Source of the DNA: Demequina sediminis
GTDB taxonomy: Bacteria > Actinomycetota > Actinomycetes > Actinomycetales > Demequinaceae
NCBI RefSeq assembly: GCF_030296675.1
Contig: NZ_AP027736.1
Location: 1,240,001 to 1,304,000 of the forward strand
Direction: 5' to 3'
DNA: 64,000 nucleotides
Of this stretch, positions 1 through 8,516 are shown piece by piece; position 1 is the stretch's first letter, and each line of letters starts with the position of its first letter. The notes beneath the pieces are model-generated. The model had not been told where the DNA came from, searched no databases, and saw only the letters and a list, made by a program, of their open reading frames with translations. Both the position numbers and the translations under genes were made by a program.

Positions 1-624
1 GCCACGCGGGCGGTCCCGAGAGGGGCATCGTCCCCAGGAAGCAGCCTGCTCGCGGACGTGACGCGACGCCTCGCAGCAACCGCGCACTCGGACGTCCCGG
101 GCGGCGACGAGTACCTCGACCTGCTCGATCGCGTACTGCTCGATCGAAGGATCTCCACGCCTGAGCGCCGCGCGCTCGAGGGACTCGCGGGAGCGCTGGG
201 ACTCGGCGTGCACGATGTCGCGGTCCTCCACCGCAAGTACCTCCTGGGTGTGGTGGACCTTGCGTGCGAGGACGCCATCTTCAGCGCCGACGAGCAGGCC
301 GCGGTCATCCAGCTTGCCTCCCTGCTGGAACTGCAGGACCTTGAGGTCGAGGCGCTGCTCGCGGATGCGGCCTCCCGAGTGGCGACCGCATCGACCCAGG
401 TAGAGCTGCACGCGGGTGACATGGTGGTACTTACCGGGATGTCGATGGACCGCAAGCGCGAACTCACCGCGATCGCGCAGTCGCGCGGGCTGGTGGTGTG
501 GCCCGGCGTCAAGAAGGGCGTGCGGGCCGTCGTGGCAAAGGATCCCGCGTCGCAGTCGGGTAAGGCAAGCAAGGCTCGCGCGTACGGGATTCCCGTGGTG
601 GGCGAGGACGTGCTCACGGCGTGA
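1..624 (+). CDS. BRCT-domain protein, C-terminal part (5' partial)
   Basis: The frame is open at the left edge, so only the last 207 codons are visible and the true start lies outside the window. What can be seen is a helical TerB-like region (about residues 35-125 of the visible part) followed by a C-terminal BRCT domain that begins around MVVLTGMSMDRKRELT and ends near the stop. In actinobacteria this tail usually follows an N-terminal DnaQ-type 3'-5' exonuclease domain (family knowledge); that domain is not in view, so an exonuclease function is inference. A GTG at 58 could serve as an internal start but has no convincing ribosome-binding site. The gene converges with the EcsC-like gene downstream across a 43-base gap that can form a hairpin. 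A copy of the dispersed 10-mer lies in the inter-domain linker (24-33). Confidence 0.7.
   Translation, partial: ATRAVPRGASSPGSSLLADVTRRLAATAHSDVPGGDEYLDLLDRVLLDRRISTPERRALEGLAGALGLGVHDVAVLHRKYLLGVVDLACEDAIFSADEQAAVIQLASLLELQDLEVEALLADAASRVATASTQVELHAGDMVVLTGMSMDRKRELTAIAQSRGLVVWPGVKKGVRAVVAKDPASQSGKASKARAYGIPVVGEDVLTA
24..33 (-). repeat. dispersed 10-mer GGACGATGCC
   Basis: Minus-strand copy, extended to GGGGCATCGTCCCC on the + strand at 22-35. It lies in a low-constraint linker of the BRCT protein, encoding Ala-Ser-Ser. Confidence 0.7.
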
Positions 625-642
625 GGGCGTCCTGGCCAGAGG

Positions 643-652
643 GGACGATGCC
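643..652 (+). repeat. dispersed 10-mer GGACGATGCC
   Basis: Plus-strand copy in the short gap between two convergent genes. It runs directly into the hairpin at 650-666. Confidence 0.7.
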
Positions 653-666
653 GGGCATGCCCCGGC
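650..666. terminator. hairpin between convergent genes
   Basis: GCCGGG (650-655), loop CATGC, CCCGGC (661-666): a perfect 6-bp stem in the gap between the convergent stop codons at 624 and 668. There is no T tract, so its role as a bidirectional terminator is inferred from position. Confidence 0.4.
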
Positions 667-667
667 A

Positions 668-1786
668 CTACTCGCCGGGGGCGGGCTCGCCTCCCGCCTG
701 CGTCCTGGTCCGCGAGGGCGTGGCTCGCTTGATCAGCCCTCCGATGGCACCCGCCGCGTCGCCGGCCTTGGCGGCGGCGGCACGGGCAGCCCCTCCGACC
801 GCCGCGCCCGTGGCGGCCCCCGCGGACTTCACCGCCGTCACGGCACGCGCCTCCTCGGGTTCGCCGTCACCGTCGACGTCGACCTTGCGGAATGCCTCGG
901 TGGCCTCGACCACCCGGCTCCACACGCTCTCGCCGAAGCCCTTGGCGGAGTCCGCCGCCGACCGCATCGCGACCACCGCCTTCGAGGGGTCGGGGATTCC
1001 GTCGCCATCCGAGTCGGTGAGCTCAAGCCACTCGGGCCACTGCTCGGCGGGTGCGGAGAAGCCCTCGCGGCAGGACTTCACGACGCCGCTGCCGAAGTAG
1101 TACGAGGTGACGCCACCCGCCACGGCACCGATCACGGGGACGGCCTTCGAGCCGACCCGCACTCCCGCGATGGTCGCGCCCTTGGCGATCGCCTCGCGCG
1201 CCAGCACCATGGTGACTGGCACCAGTGCGGAGTCGGGGAGCTGCTGGGCGAGCAGGTCGCCCCACTTCGCGCCGCCCGCGGGGACGGCGGCGCCCGCGAC
1301 CGCGCGCGCACCCGAGATGGTGGCCCCTGCCGGCAGCGCCGACATCACGATCTCCGTCACACGGCTCTTGCGCTTCTCCCCCAACAGCGCGCCCAGCACG
1401 ACGGCCTTGGCGCGCTCGGGGTCGTCAATGGGGATGCCACGCAACTCGGCCATGCACAGGGCAAACAGCGCGGTCGTCTCGTAGAAGAACAGGAGGTCCG
1501 CGACCCCGAGCCCGATCGCGACGGGGATCCCGACCACGGGGATGCTCGCGGAGGCACCCGCAGCGGCGCTCGCGGTGGTGGTGGTCGCCACGTACTGCGA
1601 CTCAATCTTCTTCATGATCGCGACAGGAGACGCGGTCGGGTCCTTCCGGCGCAGCTCCTTGATGTACGCCGTCGCCGCGGGCCGCTGCACGGCGATGGCC
1701 TTGAACACTCGCTCTTGGAAGTCGGCGGGCAAGGCGATGGCGGAAGTCGACGGCTCGTTGGCCCCATCGGTTGTCGTTGCGGTCAT
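668..1786 (-). CDS. EcsC-like protein with two calcium-type loops
   Basis: A 372-residue protein. Residues about 20-250 form an Ala/Gly-rich helical domain that resembles the EcsC family, with hydrophobic stretches such as VVGIPVAIGLGVADLLFFY that could be membrane-associated. The C-terminal part carries two Asp-rich loops, DSDGDGIPDPS and DVDGDGEPEEA, of the kind that bind calcium in EF-hand, dockerin and thrombospondin type 3 repeats. The tail is Ala-rich and basic. I chose the ATG at 1786 because the predicted protein becomes ordered there; the upstream extension in the same frame has no recognisable character. The family assignment rests on overall pattern only, and no enzymatic motif is visible. 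It stands alone, convergent with the BRCT gene. Confidence 0.6.
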   Translation of the reverse strand: MTATTTDGANEPSTSAIALPADFQERVFKAIAVQRPAATAYIKELRRKDPTASPVAIMKKIESQYVATTTTASAAAGASASIPVVGIPVAIGLGVADLLFFYETTALFALCMAELRGIPIDDPERAKAVVLGALLGEKRKSRVTEIVMSALPAGATISGARAVAGAAVPAGGAKWGDLLAQQLPDSALVPVTMVLAREAIAKGATIAGVRVGSKAVPVIGAVAGGVTSYYFGSGVVKSCREGFSAPAEQWPEWLELTDSDGDGIPDPSKAVVAMRSAADSAKGFGESVWSRVVEATEAFRKVDVDGDGEPEEARAVTAVKSAGAATGAAVGGAARAAAAKAGDAAGAIGGLIKRATPSRTRTQAGGEPAPGE

Positions 1787-1982
1787 CGTGGTGCGCCCCC
1801 TCGGCAAGGTGTCCGTTTCACGCCCGCGCGCCTGTGCCCGGGCTGGTGGTGAACACCGTAGCGGGCGGGTGCGACAGCATGCCCGTGCCCCGCTGATCAC
1901 CCCGTCCCCGGGCGGCAACCTTGTCCGCGGCGGCATTGCGCGCGGATCGGTGACGCCTTGACGGGAAACGGCCCGATGAGCG

Positions 1983-2551
1983 TCAAAGCTCACGGATGTG
2001 GCCCGCCACGCGTTCTGCAAATGCCGGGCAACCAGCAGCCACGAATCGCGCCGGCAAGTCCGACGCGGGATCGCGCCCTCGCCAGTACTCCCACTGCCTG
2101 CGCACCATGCGACGCACGGCGTCCGGACCGGAATCATCAGCGAGCACCAAGAAGCCGTCTGCGCTGACGATGTCGTACGAGAGTGCACCCATCGAGGCGG
2201 GGTCGAGGTCGAGGAAGCCACGGTCGTCGGTCACGAGGATGCCCACCTGACCTGCGACGGCGGCCGAGTGGACATGGCGATCGTCTCTATCCGCCAGACC
2301 GGGCATCTCGAGAATGGGATAGCCCTCTATCCGCTCGCTCATGACCTGGGACACCTTGTCACGCACAGCCGCGACGACGCGACCATCGAGCCGGGGTTGC
2401 GTCGTCGCAAGTGATAGAGCGTCTCCGCGAGGATGTCCTCGGTCCAGCAGGTCGCAAACATCCCGGGCGACTCGATCTGAATCAGGAAGATTGCGTCTCG
2501 CAAAGTGCGCGACATCAGCACATTCGCATCAAGCAGCACCCTCGTCGGCAT
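1983..2551 (-). pseudogene. PIN-domain toxin, frameshifted
   Basis: Two overlapping frames together make one PIN-domain ribonuclease of about 189 residues. The first 53 codons (start ATG 2551, MPTRVLLDANVLMS) carry the first catalytic Asp and a conserved Glu (DILAETLYH). The rest carries ADRDDRHVHSAA and VTDDRGF, the remaining acidic residues of the active site. The frames join at the G run 2393-2396; one extra base there would give ...RRRNPRLDGRVV.... All four expected acidic positions survive, so the break is recent or a sequencing error. The partner is the HTH antitoxin 28 bases upstream, and together they look like a type II toxin-antitoxin pair. As read, the toxin is truncated and should be inactive. 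Confidence 0.75.
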
Positions 2552-2579
2552 GTCGAGACGCTATCGCACCGCCCCGACA

Positions 2580-3014
2580 TCACTCGATGTCGAAGTCATC
2601 CTCGAGAGCGAGCAACTCTTCGAGTGCCGCCCGTTGCGCCCGGATCCGCCGGTTCCTCAGCGCGACCACATCGGCGGTCTTGACCCGCGTGTGCGTACCC
2701 ACCTTGTGCGAGGGGAGTTCACCCGTGCGCACCCACTTCATCAGAGTCGTCCGGCTGACACCCAACTGCTCAGCTGCCACTGTGGTCGTGAGTTCGGGTG
2801 GAATGCTGCCCACCGTCACGGTGTGCCCATCGGCGATCTCGCGAAGGACACGCGCGAGAAGGTCGGCGAAATCGGGCGTCAGTTCGGGCGCTCCGGCCAG
2901 GGCGAGTCGTTCACCGCGCTCCGGCATGGACCGCTCGAGAAACGCAACCAACCGCGCGGCCTCTCGACGCTCGGCCGGATCCGCAAACACTGTCGACGAA
3001 CCGAGTTCCGGCAT
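2580..3014 (-). CDS. excisionase-type HTH antitoxin
   Basis: About 144 residues from ATG 3014, which has GGGGAGAGG just upstream; an in-frame ATG at 3059 would add 15 residues without a better ribosome-binding site. Residues about 75-125 form an excisionase/MerR-type helix-turn-helix (TTTVAAEQLGVSRTTLMKW, then a basic wing with SHKVGTHTRV). The acidic C-terminus (LEELLALEDDFDIE) is typical of a segment that wraps a toxin. It precedes the PIN toxin by 28 bases in the same direction, so the two were probably co-transcribed and autoregulated. DNA binding is clear from the motif; the antitoxin role is inferred from order and size. If the toxin is truly broken this gene is an orphan antitoxin. Confidence 0.75.
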   Translation of the reverse strand: MPELGSSTVFADPAERREAARLVAFLERSMPERGERLALAGAPELTPDFADLLARVLREIADGHTVTVGSIPPELTTTVAAEQLGVSRTTLMKWVRTGELPSHKVGTHTRVKTADVVALRNRRIRAQRAALEELLALEDDFDIE

Positions 3015-3120
3015 GTCCTCTCCCCACTCACTGAAGTTGCAAGTGTGCCCTACTTTCATTCATAAGTGCAACCCTTCTTGCCCGTCGCTAGGCTGAGCGC
3101 CACAGTCTGAGGGGACCCAC

Positions 3121-6100
3121 ATGCACATCGAAGGCGACGTGATCACGTGGAGCGCGAGCGAGCTCGCTCGCGCCTCCGCGTGCGAGTTCGGATTCCTGCG
3201 AGACCTGGACGCGAGGCAGGGTCGCATCGCCCCGCTCCCCGACAACCCGGACGCGATGCTGGAACGCACCAGCGTGCTGGGTGCGCAGCACGAGCAGCGC
3301 GTCCTCGAGCGCTACAGGCACCAGCACGGCGACGCCGTCGTGGTCATCCCCCGCCCCGATCGCGCGGCGGGCGTCACCACAGCGGAGGCCCACCGCCTCA
3401 CCCGCGAGGCCCTCACACACCGCGCCCCGGTGGTCGCCCAGGCCGCGCTCGAGAGCGTCCACGACGGCGCCCGCTACGTGGGTTACGCGGACTTCGTGGT
3501 CCTCGAGGCGGACGGCACGTACAGGGTCGAGGACACCAAACTGGCCCGCAGCGCCAAGGTCACCGCGCTACTCCAACTCGCCGCCTATGCGGAGGCGCTC
3601 GAGGCGATGGGCATGCGGGTGCACCCCACGGTCTCGCTGGTGCTGGGCGACGGCACCCGCACCGACTACTCGCACGCGGACATCGCTCCGGTGCTGCACC
3701 TGCGCCGGGACCGGCTGCTGGCGATGGTCCGCGAGCGCCAACGCGACGGCGCCACCAACGGACCGCCCGTCGCCTGGAACGACCCTCGCTACACGATCTG
3801 CGGCGCGTGCCCGCACTGCGAGACAGAAATCGAGGCGACCGACGACATCCTCACGGTCGCCACCCTGAGCCGCGGCCAGCGCGAGCGCCTCCACGCCGCG
3901 GGAATCGTCACCACCGCCGACCTGGCGGCACGTACGGGACCCGTCCCGGGCATCGGCCGGGAAACCCTCGACCGTCTGCGCGAGCAGGCCCGCCTCCAGG
4001 CCAGCGCCACGCGGGGCGCCCCTCCCCGTATGAGGTGGTGGATGCGGAGGCGCTGCGCATGATCCCCGCACCGAGCCCCGGCGACATCTTCTTCGACTTC
4101 GAGGGCGACCCGCTCTATTCCGAGGGCGAGGGCGCCACCTGGGGGCTCGATTATCTGTGGGGCTGGGTCGACGCCGCGGGCGAGTTCCACCGGCTGTGGG
4201 CTCACGACTTCGCGGGCGAACGCGAGGCGCTCACCGCCTTCCTCGCTCACGTGGCTGAGCTGAGGGCCGCACACCCGGGCATGCACATCTACCACTACGC
4301 CCCCTACGAGCGCACGCATCTGTTCGCGATGGCGGCGCGCTGGGGAATCGGCGAGCATGCCGTGGATGACCTGCTGAGGGCCGATGCCCTGGTGGACCTC
4401 TATCCGATCGTCCGGCGGGCGCTGCGGGTGGGTTCGGCGTCGTATTCGATCAAGAAACTCGAGCCGCTTTACATGGGCGACCAGCATCGCGAGGGCGTGG
4501 ACAACGCGGGCGACTCGATCGTGGAGTACGCGGAGGCGTGTGCCGCGCGCGAGGCAGGCGACACCACGGACTACACCCGGCGCCTGGCGGACATCGAGCA
4601 GTACAACGCCTACGACTGCCGCTCGACCCTGGCACTGCGGGACTGGCTGCTGGAGCGCGCGGCCGAGCACGGCGTCACCCCGCACGCACCCGACGTCCCC
4701 GCCGAGGCCGGGGCGAGCGAGGACACGGACGCCGATGCCGGCCCGTCCGCCCTGGAGGTCGCGCTCGAGGCGCGCGCGGCGCAGGCGAGCGACGCGACCG
4801 ATGCCGCCGCCTACCGGATCGCGGGCGCGGCGGTGGATTACCACCGCAGGGAGCGCAAGTCCTTCTGGCACGACCACTTCGCACGCCTCACCGATCCCAA
4901 GGAGGACTGGGCGGAGACGCGCGACGTGTTCGACGTCTCCCACGGCGAGGTGCTGCGCGACTGGTTCAAGGAGGGCAAGCAGCGCGTTCTGCGCCGTCAC
5001 GTGAGGCTCCACGGGGTGCCCGCGCCGGGCTCGCGCTTCGCGGGCGCCCAGCCATTCGCCCTCTATGACGATGCCCCCTACGCGTCGCGCGCAGCCGTGG
5101 GCGAGCGCACCGCGCATGTGGTGACGGTACTCGCCGAAGGCGACGACTGGGTCGACATCGAGGAGACCGAGAAGCAGGGCGAGACGTGGACCTCCATGCC
5201 GACCGCGCTCACGCCCGCCAAGCCGCCGAACACGGCCTCGATCGAGGCGGCCATCGCGGCCTGGGGCGACCGCGTGGCGGGCGCGGACCGGTGGCCGGCG
5301 GACCCGGCATCGGACCTGTTGCGGCGCGTGCCGCCGCGAGTGAGCGGCGCGGAACTGACGCCGGCGAGTGATCCCGACGACACCGTCGGGCCGCTCGTGG
5401 ACTCACTGTGGCGCCTGGATCGTAGCTATGTGGCGGTGCAGGGGCCGCCTGGCACGGGCAAGACCTACGTGGGGTCGCACGCGATCGCCGCGCTGGTGCG
5501 CCAGCACGGATGGAAGGTGGGCGTGGTCGCGCAGTCGCACGCCGTCGTGGAGCACATGCTCGACGCCGTGGTCGAGGCGGGCGTGGACCCTCGCCTGGTG
5601 GGCAAGGTGCCCAAGGATGCGGCCGCGCCGGTGCGGTTCACGGCCATCGCGAGGGACGGTCATGCCGCTTTCGCCGCGGAGCGCCCGGGCGGGTACGTGA
5701 TCGGCGGCACGGCGTGGGACATGACCAACCCCAAGCGCATCACGCCCGGCCAGCTGGACCTGCTGGTGGTGGACGAGGCCGGCCAGTTCGCGTTGGCGGA
5801 CACCATCGCGGCGGCGCAGTCGGCGTCGCGCCTGCTGCTGTTGGGCGACCCGCAACAGCTGCCGGCGGTGACGCAGGGCGTGCACCCGGCGCCCGTGGAC
5901 ACGCCGGCGCTCGACTGGCTGAGCGCGGGTCACGACGTGCTGCCGGCGGAGTTCGGCTACTTCTTGGGGCAGAGCAGGCGCATGGCCGATGCGGTGGCCG
6001 GGCCCGTCTCGCGCCTCTCCTATGCGGGGGCGTTGGTGTCGCACGCGTCGACGCTGTCGCGGATGCTCGCCGGGGTGGAGCCCGGGCTGGTCGCGGTGCC

Positions 6101-6581
6101 CGTGCCGCATGCGGGGTGTTCGACGTCGTCTCCCGAGGAGGCCGCGGAGGTGGTGCGGATGGTGCGCGAGCTGCTCGGGACGTTGTGGACCGATCCGGCG
6201 GCGGGGCGCGTCGAGGATCCGCTCACGCAGGCGGACTTCATTGTGGTGACGCCGTACAACGCTCAGCGCGGCGAGGTGATGAGCGCGCTCGCCGCCGCAG
6301 GGCTGGGGGAGGTGCGCGTGGGCACGGTCGACAAGTTCCAGGGGCAGGAGGCCGTGGTGTCGATCGTGACGCTCGCAGCCTCCTCGGCGGCGGACGTGCC
6401 GCGCGGCATGGAGTTCCTCATCAACCGCAACCGGCTGAACGTCGCCATCTCGCGCGCCAAGTGGGCCGCGAGGCTGGTGTACTCGCCGGGGCTCTTGGGG
6501 CATATGCCGGGGACGCCTCAGCGGTTGGTCGAACTGGGGCGGTTTGCGAGGTTGGTGGAGGTGGGGCCGAGCCGCGACTGA
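3121..6581 (+). pseudogene. TM0106-type RecB-like nuclease / DEAG helicase, frameshifted
   Basis: Two frames form one protein of about 1153 residues. The N-terminal 300 residues (ATG 3121) hold a RecB-like nuclease (GYADFVVLEADG then YRVEDTKLA, the D...ExK core) and a CGACPHC cluster that could help hold an iron-sulfur centre. The second frame continues with an RNase H-like DEDD exonuclease region (GDIFFDFEGDP, YNAYDCRSTLALRDW). It ends with a superfamily 1 helicase: Walker A VQGPPGTGKT, DEAG Walker B (LLVVDEAGQF), GDPQQLPAV, VGTVDKFQGQEA and NVAISRAKW. The frames meet at the C run 4024-4027; one more C gives ...GAPPPYEVVDAEA.... Family members are single polypeptides, so this is a one-base deletion or a read error. 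The likely role is DNA or RNA processing in repair or defence; the substrate is unknown. Confidence 0.8.
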
Positions 6582-6687
6582 GCGGAGCGATTGTCGGGCG
6601 CGTGCCTCGGGCAACCGCGGCTATTCGGAGTCAGGCTCCGGTGGCTTCGTTCGCTTCCTCAACCGCCGGGATGCGACAGATGGCCTC

Positions 6688-6951
6688 CTAGACCGGGAAG
6701 AACACAGGCTTGGAGGGCTGAGCTGGCGCGGCGAACCTGGAGAACTTGCCGTCCTGGCGCGGTGCAACGCGGCACGCGCCCGGGTCGTGCCGGACGCCGA
6801 CCCCGCGTAGGAGGTCGGCAGCGCCGCAGATCTCCGTGATGACGATCGCGTCGGCGCGCGCGCTGGGCCCCATGCCCCGGTAACCGCGCGCGCGGGTTTC
6901 CTGGATGAGGGCGTCGAGCCCGTCGGTCGAGAGGATTCGGATGACGTCCAT
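6688..6951 (-). CDS. small hypothetical protein
   Basis: An 87-residue protein from ATG 6951, preceded by a perfect AGGAGG seven to eight bases upstream, which supports real translation. It is basic and has no signal peptide or membrane segment. It starts MDVIRILSTDGLDALIQETR, ends in a Pro/Phe-rich tail, and carries two cysteines about 17 residues apart. I do not recognise the family. It converges with the nuclease-helicase gene and is separated from the DUF2130 gene by about 150 bases, including a near-match of the dispersed motif (GGGACGATGC, 7017-7026). Confidence 0.55.
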   Translation of the reverse strand: MDVIRILSTDGLDALIQETRARGYRGMGPSARADAIVITEICGAADLLRGVGVRHDPGACRVAPRQDGKFSRFAAPAQPSKPVFFPV

Positions 6952-7098
6952 GACACGCCTCCTCTTGCGACGGTAGGCGTGTTCTGCGGGGAGGCTAGGG
7001 ACTTCGGTCCTTCAGAGGGACGATGCACGGAATAGCCGGGCTCTCCGTGTCGACCGTGCCGGGCGGCACCGCCTCAACGCGCCGCCCGACCTGCGTCG

Positions 7099-8324
7099 TC
7101 AGTCCGCGATCCGCTGCTCGGACGCCTCGATTGCGGAGAACTTCTGCTTCATCGTCTCGTTACCGCGAGTGAGCTTCTTGACGGTGAGCGCGGTTGCCTT
7201 GTCGTTGGCCAGCCGGAGGTTGTTGCCCGAGCCGAGCAGCGCGTCCTTGACCTTCTGCAGGCGGTCGATCGCCTTGTCGATCTCCTCGATCGCGGTGTCG
7301 AACTTGCGCTTCGCCAGGTCGTAGTTGCGACCGAAGGCCGCCTTGAAGTCCTCGAGCTCGTTCTCAAAGTTGGTGACGTCGATGTTCTGCTTGGAGAGCT
7401 GCTCGAGCTCCGCCTTGACCGTGATGGTGTCCTGGGCGGCGTTGCGAAGCAGCGCGATCATCGGCAGGAAGAACTGCGGACGGATCACGAACATCTTGGG
7501 GTACGCGTGGGAGACGTCCGTGATTCCGGTGTAGAGCTCGGAGTCCTCCTCGAGCATGGAGACGAGCACCGCGTACTCGCAGCCCTTGTCGTTGCGGTCC
7601 TTGTCGAGCTTGGCGAAGAAGTCGCTGTTCTTCTTCCTCGTCGAGGAAGCGTCCGACTCGTTCTTCATCTCGAACATGATCGAGACATATTCGACGCCGT
7701 CATCGCTGAAGTCGCGGAACACATAGTCGCCCTTGGTGCCGCCCGATGCGTCGTTGTCCTTGGCGAACTCGGCGTTGGGAAACGCGAGGGAACGCATGCG
7801 GTTGAACTCGATCTCGCAGTGCTGCTCGAGAGTCTCGCCGAGCAACTTAACCGAGAGCTTCGCCTTCATATCCTTGTAGCGGGCGATGAGCTCGTCCTTC
7901 ACGGCGAGTTCCATGGCGTGCGACTCCTTGAGCGCAGCTTCCTGACCTTCTGCTCGGCCGCCTGCAGTTCCAGCTTGCTCTTCGCCTCGAGGAGGCCCTT
8001 TTCTGCGGCCGACAACGCCTTCGCGACAGCCAGCTCCTGGTTCGCCGCTGCGGCCTTGAGCTCGCCCTTGAGCTGCTGGATCTCGGTGTCCTTCGTAGCG
8101 CTCGTCTGCTGCGCCTGCTGCTGTGCGCTCGCGACGGCGAGCGCAATCTCGGTCTCCTTGGCCTTCTCAGCCGCGGCGAGACGCGCGTGGAGCTCGCCCT
8201 CGAACTCGGCGGTGCGGACCTGCTGGACGATGTCGGCGTACTGCGCCTCATCGATGGTGAAGAGGGTGCCGCAATTCGGGCACTTGATCGTGTTCGGCGT
8301 GTGGTTCGGCGTGATGTCAGTCAC
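7099..8324 (-). pseudogene. DUF2130 protein, frameshifted
   Basis: Two frames form one protein of about 408 residues, the normal size for DUF2130 proteins. The N-terminus has a CPNCGTLF half zinc ribbon, followed by a long Ala/Gln/Glu coiled coil (about 30-130). The second frame carries the DUF2130 domain ([56 protein letters not shown]) and ends in another coiled coil. The frames meet near 7944, where one base is missing; restoring it gives [21 protein letters not shown] prefer GTG 8324, which has GGAG six bases upstream, over the TTG at 8348. The biochemical function of DUF2130 is not established; the family tends to occur near phage-defence genes. It is transcribed away from the restriction operon. 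Confidence 0.8.
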
Positions 8325-8353
8325 GGGCGTCTCCAAGAGGTGTGTCAACGGAT

Positions 8354-8394
8354 GCCACAGGCGGGGCGTCCCCCAGCGGCGCCCCGCCTGTGGC
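8354..8394. repeat. perfect 15-bp inverted repeat
   Basis: GCCACAGGCGGGGCG (8354-8368) and its exact reverse complement (8380-8394) flank an 11-base loop. It lies in the divergent gap between the DUF2130 gene and the restriction operon, at the left edge of the defence island. As RNA it would be a very stable hairpin; without a T tract it is not a classical terminator. It could insulate the island or mark an old insertion end. Confidence 0.6.
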
Positions 8395-8454
8395 TGCGAC
8401 GTGTGCCGCTAGCTAGATGCTGCATCAGGCACTGACCGCGCCGGGCAATGCGCT

Positions 8455-8472
8455 TGATAAGCCGTCTTATCA
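8455..8472. promoter_or_regulatory. palindromic operator candidate for the RM operon
   Basis: TGATAAG-CCGT-CTTATCA: perfect 7-bp arms around a 4-base centre, 45 bases before the first gene of the restriction operon. It is AT-rich against a GC-rich background. The adjacent HTH protein is the obvious candidate to bind it; that link is inferred from position. Confidence 0.5.
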
Positions 8473-8516
8473 GTCAATCCAGACCACAAATGACCCACTA
8501 CCGGTACCTTGGTCTC

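Noticed and set aside
1787-2221. N-terminal extension of the EcsC-like protein to 2221
   Set aside because: The frame is open but the added 145 residues have no family character and overlap the PIN gene; the start at 1786 is better.
2393-2396. Programmed -1 ribosomal frameshift in the PIN toxin
   Set aside because: A CCCC run alone, without a heptameric slippery site or downstream structure, and nine similar one-base losses elsewhere make deletion or sequencing error more likely.
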